NCBI GenBank assembly: GCA_001969505.1
Contig: LSSK01000071.1
Location: 1 to 64,000, forward strand
DNA: 64,000 nt
DNA from: Zancudomyces culisetae
Lineage: Eukaryota; Kickxellomycota; Harpellomycetes; Harpellales; Legeriomycetaceae
Direction of reading: 5' to 3'
The stretch's first letter is position 1, and every line of letters starts with the position of its first letter. Under the pieces are notes generated by a model. The model made no database searches. It had not been told where the DNA came from and was given only the letters and a program-made list of their open reading frames with translations. Position numbers and translations under genes: made by a program. This document shows, piece by piece, positions 12,856 through 24,106 of the stretch.

Positions 12856-14076
12856 TTAAAGCTTATTTTGTCGCAAAAGATTGAGGGCATGAACAGCATA
12901 ACCATAGCTGCTTTGGAACCCGTACCCATTATGCCCATAATTGTGAATAATTCTTATAGTATTACCGGATCTGCCGTACATGCTATCAACACTCAGATTG
13001 ACGCCACCGACCCTTCCAGGTCTAAATCCCACTTTGACATCCAAAACATTGGATTTAAGGATTTCCAGTCTACTCTTGAAATCATCCTCTGGTGAGCCTT
13101 CTACTAATTCTGGTGCAAGCTTCAAACACTCTTCTAAAATTCTATCTGTGGTCATTGGGTCCGAGTCTGGTGTATACTCGTGAGGTTGATGCGTTCCTCC
13201 CAATATCACAGTACCACTGCCTCTAGGGATAACATACGACATGTACTTTCCTCCAAGTTTGGTAATTGTCTTGTGTTGCATGGATGGTGCATATACCAAC
13301 ACTACCTGTCCCTTCACGGGATACATCAACTTGCTGTTTGTATTAACCAGCGATTTATTTATACTTTCTCCACCTAGCCCTGCACAGTTTATGATTGTAA
13401 GCTCGTTGCTTGAAAAGTGTTGAGCTACTGGTGTTGGGCTTTTGTCACCCTTTGACATAAACTCATTAACTGCTATGGCTTCCAGCTCTCTCAAATCTTT
13501 TACTCTGACACCAGTAACAAATTTTCCCCCTTCCATAAGGAACCACCGTTTGCAAAAGTCAATGTAAATTATGGGATTTACTACCAAGGTTTTGTAGTTA
13601 GTCGCGTATTCGACACCTTCAGGAAGGTCAGAAACGACCTTAAAATCCTTGACCAGGCTGAAATGCCAGTTGTTGTCATCCACCAATTTCTTATTGAGGT
13701 AGAGATCTACACCTTCCACAATCCTAACACCGGAGTTCGGGTGTTTTATTGCTAGATTCATAAAATGTTTATAGGTCAGCGCCTCGGTTTGCTGCAAAAA
13801 GGTATCGCTATTACTTGCCAATGAGCGCCAGTGTGCTCCGGCAATCGGTGATGTCATTTCAAGTGCAGAAAAATCCATTTTAGTCTCGGGATACTCTACA
13901 GTTTTTCCGCTTGGGGTCTTTGCGGACTTCATATACGGGTTGATGCTATGCTCAGCGACCACTAAAACTGAATACTCTCTTGGTCTTTGCTGCTGTATGA
14001 GCAAAGCCGTGGTCATTCCAATTATACCTGCGCCCAGCACCACAACTTTTTTTGTAGCTCTTGAATCTGCGCTCAT
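12856..14076 (-). CDS. FAD-dependent D-amino-acid / D-aspartate oxidase
   Basis: Single exon, 406 residues. It oxidatively deaminates D-amino acids with FAD, releasing H2O2. The N-terminus has the dinucleotide motif VVVLGAGIIGMTTALLI (residues about 11-27). A second FAD-contact region is INCAGLGGES. The C-terminal part has VGFRPGR, with the family's conserved Arg, and HNYGHNGYGFQSSYG, where most relatives have HNYGHGGYG. The last three residues are NKL, a weak variant of the peroxisomal PTS1 signal, consistent with the usual peroxisomal location of these oxidases. D-amino-acid versus D-aspartate specificity cannot be decided by eye. The gene is divergent from the SPS2 gene, with about 770 bases between the starts. 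Confidence 0.9.
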   Translation of the reverse strand: MSADSRATKKVVVLGAGIIGMTTALLIQQQRPREYSVLVVAEHSINPYMKSAKTPSGKTVEYPETKMDFSALEMTSPIAGAHWRSLASNSDTFLQQTEALTYKHFMNLAIKHPNSGVRIVEGVDLYLNKKLVDDNNWHFSLVKDFKVVSDLPEGVEYATNYKTLVVNPIIYIDFCKRWFLMEGGKFVTGVRVKDLRELEAIAVNEFMSKGDKSPTPVAQHFSSNELTIINCAGLGGESINKSLVNTNSKLMYPVKGQVVLVYAPSMQHKTITKLGGKYMSYVIPRGSGTVILGGTHQPHEYTPDSDPMTTDRILEECLKLAPELVEGSPEDDFKSRLEILKSNVLDVKVGFRPGRVGGVNLSVDSMYGRSGNTIRIIHNYGHNGYGFQSSYGYAVHALNLLRQNKL

Positions 14077-14847
14077 TTTGAGTTATTTGGGTCTGTGTTT
14101 GTGTGAATATCCTCTTTACTCAATAAAAGGGAGCGAGTGAACAGAAAAAATATGTGTGGTATATATACAATTTTTGATAATGGTCTGTGTAAGGAAAACC
14201 CTGAAAAAATTTAATCACAATCAACGCTCATGTAGCTATTTCAAAAAAAAAAACTCCCCTTATTAATAAAAGAAAAAGCCGTTTCAAAAGGTTGAGAAAA
14301 TAGCAAAATTGAGCATATTCAACGTCGTCCAATCGTTTTTGTGTGCCGATTTTGATTTGCGTGGCTAAAAGTACCAATCCCGTCTTAAAAGATAGTCAAC
14401 GAAGCATTGTAGCTACTACATCAAGTGGTGGGTGCGTGAGTGTGAGTGTGAGTGTGAGTGTGAGTGTGAGTTTGGATATATCCATCTTAATCGATTGCTC
14501 ATTCTGTGTGTTAGGGAAATATATTTAACTGTGATGTTATCTTAGCATCAGTAAATCCTGTATCTGGTGGCGTGATTTGATCTAAATACCAACATTTGTT
14601 GGGTTTCGGAGATGTTAATTTAAGCTTGTTTCAAGAATCTGGCGATTTGATTCGGCCACTAACTCGCTGAGTAAATTGGTTCTAAGCTAAATGTGTCATT
14701 TTTCGGAATAAAAGTATCTACAAACCCCAAACTCATGTTTTTCAATTTAAAATAATATAACTGACAATACAACAAACATAAAGATATCCTTATTAGACAT
14801 ACCAAATATACTTGGAAAGAGAATACACAAGAAAAACTAAGAATTAT
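14077..14847. promoter_or_regulatory. Shared divergent region between oxidase and SPS2
   Basis: Spacer between two genes transcribed away from each other, so it must carry both promoters. It contains a GTGAGT microsatellite at 14436-14472. No specific factor site was recognised. Confidence 0.4.
14436..14472 (+). repeat. (GTGAGT)n microsatellite
   Basis: About six tandem copies of a GTGAGT hexamer. Purely non-coding, in the divergent promoter region. Confidence 0.85.
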
Positions 14848-16397
14848 ATGGTATGAAAGATACAGTTCCAAATCCAATAGCTCAATATTCGCTTCTAAAA
14901 AAAATAAAATTCAAATTAAAAGTGAAACATAAAAAATAGGAAAGGGGAGAGTTTGACCCTGAGCGTCTGGGTTTGCCAAAAGGGTGGAGGCTAACCAGCT
15001 ACTCAGGGCTCAAGGGATGAGGTTGTAAGGGTACGTAAATATTTTTTTCAGAGCTGTTAATGTACATTCAACATGTTGAATCAGAGATCTAGAGAATAAT
15101 ATGATACAAAAAATAGTTTCACAGGAAAAATTAGAAAAAATACTAAGCGACTTTAAGAACGAATACATTGGATTTGACTCTAGCATAAAAGATACAAGGC
15201 ATGAAGGCTTGAAAATAGTGCAAACTACCGATTGCTTTTATCCATTAGTAGAAGATCCATATTTGATGGTAAAGTTGAAAATAGTCTAAGATCTCTACTT
15301 ATTCTTTTTGACATTAATGGCGGGAAATTGTATGTAAATTTTTGTTTCTATGCTAAAATTTGAAATGTAAATACAATATTGCTAAAAAAAAAACAGGGGA
15401 AAATAACGTGCTCAAACGTCCTTTCAGATTTATATGCTATGGGAGTTACTGAATGTGATAATATGTTGATGATTCTGGGTGTTAGTGAGAAGTTGGAGGA
15501 TGAGATAAGGGACATTGTTTTAAAAAAAATAATCCAAGGATTTCATGGTACTTAACTTTGTAGTATATATAATAATATTCGATATTTACAACGTTCAAGT
15601 TGTGTTTGACATTCTGAAATAACCCCTAGATCATGCAAATGAGGCTGGTACCATTGTGACAGGAGGACAAACCATTAGAAACCCATGGTTCTTGCTCGGT
15701 GGTGTTGCGACTGGTATAGTCAAAGAAAGCGAGATGATAAGGTGGGTAAAGCAAAACTTTGCTAGTTTTATATGACTATTTCCCTTTACTGCTATTTTTT
15801 TGATATTTGATGTGTAGACCTGTATCGGCGGTACCTGGGGATGTACTTGTTCTTACAAAACCATTGGGAACTCGCGTTGCTGTTAATGCGCATGTGATGC
15901 TTTATAATAAAGAAAAGGAAAAGAAATTATTGGAAAATTTTAGCAAAGAAGAAATAATCTCACTCTACAACTCCTCAATTGACAGTATGGTCCGGTTGAA
16001 TCGCAAGGCAGCTCAGCTAATGCACAAATACAAGGCACATGCTGCCACGGATGTTACTGGATTTGGAATACTGGGCCATGCAAACCAACTTGCCTCCAAC
16101 CAGAAAGCGTGTGTAAAGTTTGAAATTCACACCTTGCCATGCTTTGCGAATGCTCTCAGAGTTAACGATGTTTTTGATTACGGTTTAAAAACGGGATACT
16201 CTGCCGAAACTTCAGGCGGTTTGTTGATCTCAATAAGCCGTGAAAATGCACCAATGCTCATAAAAGAGCTGCACGAGCTTGAAGGCTGGCCGGCGTTTGT
16301 GGTAGGAGAGGTCTTCGAACGTGTCGGCGATTCAGAACCATATGCATATTTATCTAACGAATCTTTATTCGTTGAAGTCATGGATCCACATGCTTAG
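14848..16397 (+). CDS. selD: Selenophosphate synthetase SPS2 with in-frame TGA (selenocysteine)
   Basis: Makes selenophosphate from selenide and ATP, the selenium donor for Sec-tRNA. Exons seen: 14940-15030, 15117-15268, 15397-15547, 15630-15741 and 15818-16397. All junctions are GT..AG and in phase. Exon one reads [11 protein letters not shown], then TGA (15018-15020), then GCK; the next exon adds VSQEKL. This matches animal SPS2 (WRLTGFSGMKG-U-GCKVPQE), where the TGA-encoded residue is the catalytic Sec. Other family blocks: [85 protein letters not shown] and SAETSGGLL. Exon one is preceded by an in-frame TAG that is also a good acceptor (14937-14939). The start is therefore upstream: the ATG at 14848-14850 followed directly by GTATGA would work in phase, but is a guess. 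With it the protein has 362 residues. No clear SECIS was found. Confidence 0.92.
15018..15020 (+). other. Recoded UGA: selenocysteine codon of SPS2
   Basis: TGA in frame between codons for GLKG and GCKV. The reading frame is open and highly conserved on both sides, and this is exactly the Sec/Cys position of the SelD family. Confidence 0.88.
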
Positions 16398-19300
16398 GCA
16401 TCTCGTTAGCTTTCATCGAATGCTGAGAATTTAATTCAACAACTTTTTATAATTTTAGCTGTGAAACCTCATTACATATACGTCTTATTTTTAATACTTT
16501 TTAATTTTATATCCAAAATCTGGGATAAAAAGCTAGGAGTGAAGACCAGGTAGTTAAAGGAGAAAAATTAAGGATAGGTAGCTTCATTCGTTGGTGCTTC
16601 CGCCACTCCGCCTGATCTGATTAGTTATTGTCTTTTTTCTCAGATAACACACATTTTTAATAAAGCACTATTAACCACTGCTTATATGTACACTCTTTTC
16701 GAGTGCCACATCTTTGAATACATAACAGCTCTGGCTCTGGCAAAGCGCCAAAGACAAGGCTAACCATAATAAGTATCATGAACTTTTATAGATTTTTAGG
16801 AAATACATACTGATTCGACTGCTGCCTAGAAAATTGCCCTAGTAGTAGGGATATTTACTGTACCATGATTGGTATTACTCAACAAGACAATGTGCTTACA
16901 ACATTGAGGCAAAAGTGAATGTATTTATAGAGGGTTGTTCTTGTGTTTATTTTATGTGGAGGTACCACTACGGTGTTATTAATTTAAACATGTAAGATAC
17001 GAATGATCGATCTAGTGCAAGTAGAATCTTTTCGCTGCACTTTCAAAAATCTATATTTCTCTTGTAATCTAAAATTACTAAAAAAAAGCAAAAATCCGAT
17101 GTATTGAATCATTTATCATTGTTTTCCTGGGCCTAAAAATGTAGAATTGTTGGTAAATGTGGGTTAGTATGGTGATTGTTGCTTGTGTGTTCTATCTTTT
17201 TCCTTTAGTTAAAACAGATGTATATACGGATAAGCAGATAAATAGGTAAAATTTCGCACCTTCGCAAGCTTTTTTTTGTGGTAATTTCGGACTACGCTTG
17301 CGCAAACAAACGTAAGTGCATACGCTATTCATAGTATTGTTATGTAAAATTTTAAGCCTGGAAAAAGTCGAGCCTTATGTTTGTAGATACTTTTTATTTA
17401 TTTTTGGGTAGGTTTATAGAACCGAGAGTAATCATTCGAATATATGCATCTAGAATCAATAATAGTAGTGGCGTATGGTACCTGAAGAGCCTATTAATGT
17501 CAGCGCAAAGGCCTTGTGTCCGATATCGTATATTCTAGTTCTTGCTGTCATTTTTGGAATATATTTTAACCTTTGTTTTTTCTTTTGCTGGAAATTCTAG
17601 TATGATCGCCTGTTCAAGAAGAAAGGAAAAAAATTAAGAATGCTTAATTAATAAAAAGTGTCGAATGAGCTAACAAAAATCTTGAGATACGAACCATGTC
17701 ATCCGTTAAAAATTACAAGGTGTAAAAATATCGCCAATCATGTTATATTCCAGGAAATGATAAGCAAAATCCACAAACTATTTCACATTACAATCGATTT
17801 ATGTGTACACATATCCAAAGAAAGGTAGCTTAATGAATGGATGTTACCCATGAATTGCTTTTGCTTTCAAATTGTTATGAAGGCTTTTGGAAAGCTTGTG
17901 AGTTATATATTTACAACCCTTCTATTCACAAGACAGTAGTGATAGGAATTAGCTATCTATTATTTCCGCTTCAAATAAGGAGATACAGCTTATTTTAGTG
18001 AGAATGCAGCAATATATATTGGCCTCTAGTACATTGTATTTTAATCACTGACTTTGAGGTAACAAATAAACTCTGTTGTGCTTGCATGCACAACCCGTTT
18101 TCTAATATAGATATTAACTCTGTACTTGCTTGTACAACACTACCAGAATTGCTAGCACGAGTGTTATGTGCTGTGAGTATTTTGCAGCTAATAAGCCTAA
18201 AAGAAAAGAAAAACTGAAATCAGCTCTGTTCTTTGTTTCATATTAACCCTTCTGCTCCACCTCCTGCTTGAGAGCTTTACTCGACTGCCTTTAATCTCGC
18301 AACAGTTTCAATTTTGATGCAAATACGCCATACCCTTCAAAACAATAATTGCTTTCAGAAAGAAATAAATGGTCAAAGTCGGTTTCTGCTGTTAAAAGTG
18401 GGGCTAAACAATATTTTTCTGTCCTGGTTGCTAAAATGGATGGGAGCGTGAAATTATCAATTTTTATCGGCTTTTGTCCTTTTTTTTACAAATTTTAAAC
18501 ATAGTTTGGATGGTACAGATTAGCAAACCCAAATATAGTGGTTGAAAAGTATTAGACGTAAAGTGGGTTTACTTGTGTAGCCATATAAAGCAAGTAATTG
18601 TGTCGCAAATGCATTGTTAATTACATTGGAAAAAGTTAACTTGGCTCAGAAAAAAAAACAAGGACTAGTATGTGTGAACTGGGAAAGTCGTTATCAGTTC
18701 TATTTTATAATCAAAGTTAATTATTATTAGTCATATGATAAAGTCCTAGGTTTATACTTTTCAAAAGGAACAGGCTTTCATACAGGCTTTGGTTTATTAC
18801 CGTTTTTCAATTATAGCGAGTTTGAGGATTTATGGGTGAAGGCGATTCAGATTATTATTAGTTATTACTATTATATTATTATTATTATAAGATATTATGG
18901 TTATTAAAAAGCGAACTAAATAAAAGTGATATAAAATGTTTAAGTATAAACCCTATAAAAAAAGTCATAAAAAACTGTAAATAAAAGATAGACTTTTACA
19001 TTTTTATCATAAAAACGTGGCATGGGCTTTATAACTATCCGTGTTTTTGCTGCAATAGTACCACAAAAAAGTAGCTATAGACAATTGGTCGCAGATCTCA
19101 TTACAGTCCTACCTCTTTCTAATAAGCGACTTAGCAATACCACAATAAAGCAAAAATGAATAAATGAACAAGGATAAACAAAATTATAAATGTGTAACAC
19201 AAGTTAACCATTTATTTTAGGCTGCTTCAGCACAAGTGTTGGATAAGCTCAGAAGTGACAACAAGTTCATGATGGGATCGGTTCTCTTTATTTCTGTATT

Positions 19301-19473
19301 ATCAACAGCTTAAAGTTAATAGATTATATCCTTGCAACATAAGTATCCAATTGCAGCTGTATATTAGAAATATTTTCTACCAGACAATACGCTTGATACT
19401 ACAAGCAACAGTTCATAACAGAGGAATAGTAGATATGGCTATAGATACACGTATTGATATTTAAAACCCATTC
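16398..19473. other. Gene-poor spacer, includes SPS2 3' UTR
   Basis: About 3 kb without a recognisable exon. The SPS2 3' UTR probably ends near AATAAA at about 16658. Within it an imperfect hairpin can be drawn (16530-16599: AAGC with GCTT, then GAGTGAAG with CTTCATTC). It does not show the paired ATGA/GA core or the unpaired AA expected of a SECIS. The rest is AT-rich, with an ATT-rich patch around 18855-18895. Confidence 0.5.
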
Positions 19474-20645
19474 TTGTATTATAAATCGCTTAAAGCGATA
19501 AAAATAAAACTGGATATAGTACCGCATAGTGGATTAGATATACAAAGACAGTTTTCTGTCGAATTATTTACAAATGTGTCATCAAAAATCAAAAGAATAG
19601 TACTCTATTCCAGTATATTGATTTTGAAAAAAAGCCTTGAAGGTGGTATTCAAGTGCAAAGTGATGTACTCATTATGGATCATGAGAAATATTTCAAACA
19701 TATTGAAACAGATGTAGTCAATAAATTGATTTTTGGGATATCCCTTGGTGCAATTAACACTGGTGCGCACCGGAGTGGTGAATATGTGGAAACAAAGTGT
19801 ACACTATTCTGTTTTCATATGAAAAAATGGACTTTGTATCACCGTTGTTCGTTTTTACTGGTAGCATTTCCTCTTTGATTGGTGTTATACTTTGATTGCA
19901 TACTTTTCTGGTGAACTAGTCATTTCTTTTTAAAAAATTTTGATAGCTTTTTCTATCTTTTTTGTGGCAAACTGATTTAAAACGCTTATTAATTAATGTT
20001 GGAAATTAGAAATAACTCAAGAAATTTCAACGTTGATATTATCAAGAATCAAGAGAAACATACAAAAAACAAAACCAGATAAAGTGCAAAAAAAAAAAAC
20101 ACCTTGCAGGATCTCTTTGAGGCAAGAAGTCAATGTGTTTCAGTGTTGGGGTCCTAGTACTTGTACTTGGAGATTACTGGAATGTCTATGACAGGAGTAC
20201 ATGCAGCCAGTGAAACAATAGTATGAGTGATGGTGTTCTATTATTGATATTCTGGAGCATACAGAGGAATGGTAAACGATAATTTCCCGAGATATTATAG
20301 ATGAAATCATCTTATGTGGAGTACCATTACAAAAAAATAAAATGGCGTTTCTTTCCATAGACAGCGCCTACAACTATGGAACGATTTGTAAAAGCTGATC
20401 ACCGTATAACCCAGACATATTTATGGGCCTCAAATACCAGTTGTCTAAAAAGAAACATTATGGGATTTCTTGTTATGGAGGGGGTGTGTGTATCTGTCCA
20501 GGTCGTAATTTGGCATGAGTAAAAATGTTTACTATTGTAGCCAATGTTCTCAGAGACTATGACGTCGAGCTACCAGGTGAAGGTGTTGATTCCCCAAACG
20601 TTCTTGAACCACCCAGAAATCATCAACCACAAACTTATAAATCAT
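19474..20645 (+). pseudogene. Decayed cytochrome P450
   Basis: Fragments of a P450 in more than one frame. The clearest part (20293-20645) reads MAFLSIDSAYNYG, then SPYNPDIFMGLKY, then the haem-binding loop YGGGVCICPGRNLA (20474-20515) with its Cys ligand, then VKMFTIVANVLRDYDVELPG. Two TGA codons interrupt this frame (20394-20396 region and 20516-20518). Another frame at about 20165-20220 gives MTGVHAASETIV, resembling the I-helix, followed by a stop. The 134-codon open frame at 19474-19878 may be an earlier fragment (DVVNKLIFG), but that is weaker. Several stops and frame changes make a functional gene unlikely. No intron set was found that repairs them. Confidence 0.7.
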
Positions 20646-21617
20646 AAAAGAATACCTAGAAGAGCACGATTCAACTCTGCTTGTGATTATAAACAAATTA
20701 TTAAAACTTATTATTTTTGATAACCTGTTTATTTTAGTTGATGTTAGTATTGGTATCGATGTTGATGTTGATGTTTATTCAGCATTTTTTTTTAGTTACT
20801 TGCACTAGTAATTTACTAATAGGAAATATTTTTCAAGTGCTTCAATATAAATGAACGCAAAGAATATTCTTAGATCCTGAACCAGGATAGTGATTTACCG
20901 CTAATAAACGAATTGATGAAAATTCGCTGTTACCACACCATCGCTTTAAAAGATCATGGGGTAGGCCGTGTCTAGTAAAATAGCCAGTAGGGATGAATCA
21001 GCTGATATATTTACGAATTTCTGGGAAAAAATTATAAATATCAAGTGATTTGATAAATTTATTCGATAGATTCTATTTTAAAATCAACATCTTTGTATCT
21101 CTAGAATCAGGCTACTCGACCTTGAAGAGAAAGAAAACTAAAGTAAAGAAAAAGAGATGGTTTAGTTAACATAAAAAAGTAAATGAGCAGCTCTATAAAC
21201 TTTGTTGTCCAATCTTGTTTTTGGTTAAATGATGAGTGTTGGGCGAACTACATAGACGCAAGATATAGTATTTAATTTTTGGTCTGTAGTCATTTTCACC
21301 TCCTATAATGTGCACAGTTTGCTGTGAAAACAATAGCAGTGTTAGTGATTAGATGTTATGAGAGAAAGTGTCTTTGTGGTGGATATAGTGTTGGGGTAGG
21401 GTGGGTAAAAGGATGGGTAAAAAAGAAAAGAAAGAGTTGAGTGGTGGGGGGGGGGTAGAAGTAAATAAGCGTGTGTTATAGGATTTCTGGAAGGTACGCG
21501 CAAATGGTGTGTAGATAGATATGTGTATGTGGTTCTTTAAATGTTATTTGTTTGCGTTTTTTGCGTTTATTCATGTTTTTATGCTCTAAAAATCTATATA
21601 TAAACGTAGCTATAAGG

Positions 21618-21632
21618 TGTGTGTGTGTGTGT
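21618..21632 (+). repeat. (GT)n microsatellite
   Basis: Short run of alternating GT in the gene-poor block. Confidence 0.8.
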
Positions 21633-22902
21633 TATTGAGCGCTTTATTCTTGTTGTTTTTTGGGAGGGGAAGAGTTAGGAGCAGTGAATTAGTGAGAGGG
21701 ATAGGTGTAAGTATATGTTGACGATTACAAATTGTCGCTATGACAAATTTATATAATAACGTCAGCACTTCTAGGGCTTCGTAGGAGCAAATTGCTACAA
21801 ATATAAATGTCTATATTTCATCTCTTTTTAGATATATGGTTCTAAAACCTCTATATCTTGAAATTAAATACCACTATATAGACGATAAAAGACAAAAAAA
21901 AATAGCGCAAAAGTAGGAACACAAGATTTTTAAAAATGACGTGGATGAGCATTTATAGGCTCAAGGTCAGTATTATCATATATTTGCGTGCTTAACCGTT
22001 TTAGTTATAAGCTGGAGTAAATGGACAATCCTAAAATCGATTAAGCCATAGGCAGTAAAGGAACACTTGCAATTTGGAGTGTGCAATTATGTATTGGCGA
22101 TGATTTACATCCAATAAACACGTGCTATGATTTTTAATTATTTTTCGATAACTCGTAATAGTTTAATAAAGGCAATAATGCAAACTTTTCCAAAGTTGAA
22201 AACATCATACTCGTCGGATCCTTATCTCACCATAAACATATCCATGCTATCATTGAAACTATCCGTATCCTCACCAATTTCTTGTTGAAAGCTTGAAACA
22301 ATCCATCTTTTCTTTAAAAGTACTGCGAGAAAAGAAGAGAGCAAAAAGTGGTTAGAAAACTAAGGCTGGACGTAGCTACGATTGTTGTTGGACAAACTAG
22401 CTCTTGAAATAGATATTAGTGGAGATAGGAGAAAAAGTCTACAAACTCTTCCCCTTCCTCCCCTCTGCATTGATGATGTAATGGTTGAGTTTTTATTTTC
22501 TTGCATTTTAGATGTGATTCAATATTTGAACTGTATTTATAATTTCTAAGATTTTTAATGTACTAAATGAGCAACGCTTGTAATGATCGTTAATAACTTT
22601 AGGTAAATTGAATTGGTCTAAACAAATTAATTAATTAAAAAAGAACTCGATGTGAGTAATGACAAATTTGAAAAGGAGCGGAGATTAATCATCGTACACA
22701 GTTGATTCATCCTGTGTTATGATAATTAATAATAGTTGCCGCCATTATTGCAATTATAAATGTAATATATATATTTTTTGGACATCTTGTGCAAAAAATA
22801 CAAAGAACTGTCCACCAAAGAAAAAGCGTTGCTTTTCAAATTTTAGTTTTAGATTGCAAGATGAACATAGCCTTGTCGGATCCATTTACAGATAATAGAT
22901 TG

Positions 22903-22938
22903 ACACATACACACATACACACATACACATACACACAA
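22903..22938 (+). repeat. (CACATA)n-type microsatellite
   Basis: Imperfect tandem CACATA/CATACA units. A similar ACATAC run occurs at about 24521-24549. Confidence 0.75.
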
Positions 22939-24026
22939 CACATCCTCACCTCCCCCACGAGTTTTACCTCACTGCTTTGTAGTTCCATATAGTGAATAAC
23001 GTTGTACATGCAATCCATTCATAACCTAAAACTTTATTGAATTAAAATAAAACCATCAATAAAAAAATTATGCAGCTTTTTTTTAATTCTATTTCATTGC
23101 ATTTTTTCGGGTAAACAATGGCTGAATTACAATTAATGAGCCAGCTATTTTAATCATTGCATTTATCCAGTATTATCTATAGTGATTTCACCAAAATATC
23201 ACAATAAAAGCTCAAAAACAAATATAAAACAATATTGACCGCCTGCCTTAAACTCACTAAATTTTCGAGAAAAGGGGGGGGAGGTGGGAGGTGGCATACC
23301 AACTGACCAAGAAAAAAAAGACGAATAAGGGGGGAAGGGTATGAGGTATGAGGTGTGAAGTGTGAGAGAATAACATGATGTATTGGTAAAATAAATTAAT
23401 AGAAATGTGCTAGTATGTGTGTGCTTAGTTGATAAAACCGGTCCACTGATTCGTTTTTTTTGTTATTATTTATTCAAGCTTATTAAAAAAAAGGCCAAAA
23501 GTTTAAAGGGATAAAAATAAAAGGGGGCAAAAGTTAAAGTGATAAGGTTGTTTAGGTGCAAGTATTTCTAGGGGAGGAGAGTATAACAAATATTAAATGT
23601 AAATACATCAAGTCTCTATAAAACAAGAACATGTTTATATAAAAATATATTTCAAAGAGAAAAATGCAACTATGTTTAACAAGGAATATATAATACTATA
23701 ATAACGATTAAAAATAATAGCAAAACCCCGAGGACGGAATTATTCAAAAGTAAAACGTAGTTAAAGGTAAAAAGAAAAGCGTAAACGCAAAAAGGAAAAA
23801 AGAAGAAGCGGGAGCGGAAACGGAAAAGAAAAAGGTTGGTAAGGTTTTATATAAACACAGTGATATTTCTATTATTATTATTCCTAGTATAGGTGTTGTT
23901 ACTGCTTACTTGTATCACATTGTAAACGGATATATTTGTGTACAAAAGGGGGGGGTTGTATGTGTTGCTCATATATCTAATTATAAACACAAGTTGCGTT
24001 TAATAAAAAGAATGATGCGTTATTCC

Positions 24027-24028
<2 letters not shown>

Positions 24029-24105
<77 letters not shown>

Positions 24106-24106
24106 T
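24029..24106 (+). repeat. (ATT)n microsatellite, about 25 units
   Basis: Uninterrupted TTA/ATT trinucleotide array of about 75 bases. A poly-Tyr open frame across it is a shadow of the repeat. Confidence 0.95.

Noticed and set aside
14436-14472. GTGAGT array as a telomere-like repeat
   Set aside because: The unit differs from TTAGGG-type repeats and it sits between two active genes; a plain microsatellite fits.
15101-15289. Stand-alone 62-codon gene starting at ATG 15101
   Set aside because: Its ATG lies in an intron; residues from VSQEKL on belong to the spliced SPS2 protein.
17876-17902. ATGA...GTGA flanking a perfect small hairpin, resembling a SECIS core
   Set aside because: The stem is only seven pairs with a three-base loop, no unpaired AA, and it lies about 1.5 kb past the SPS2 stop and beyond a likely polyadenylation signal.
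20474-20518. TGA in the P450 haem-loop frame read as selenocysteine
   Set aside because: The position is not a catalytic Cys in P450s, and other stops and frame changes nearby show simple decay.
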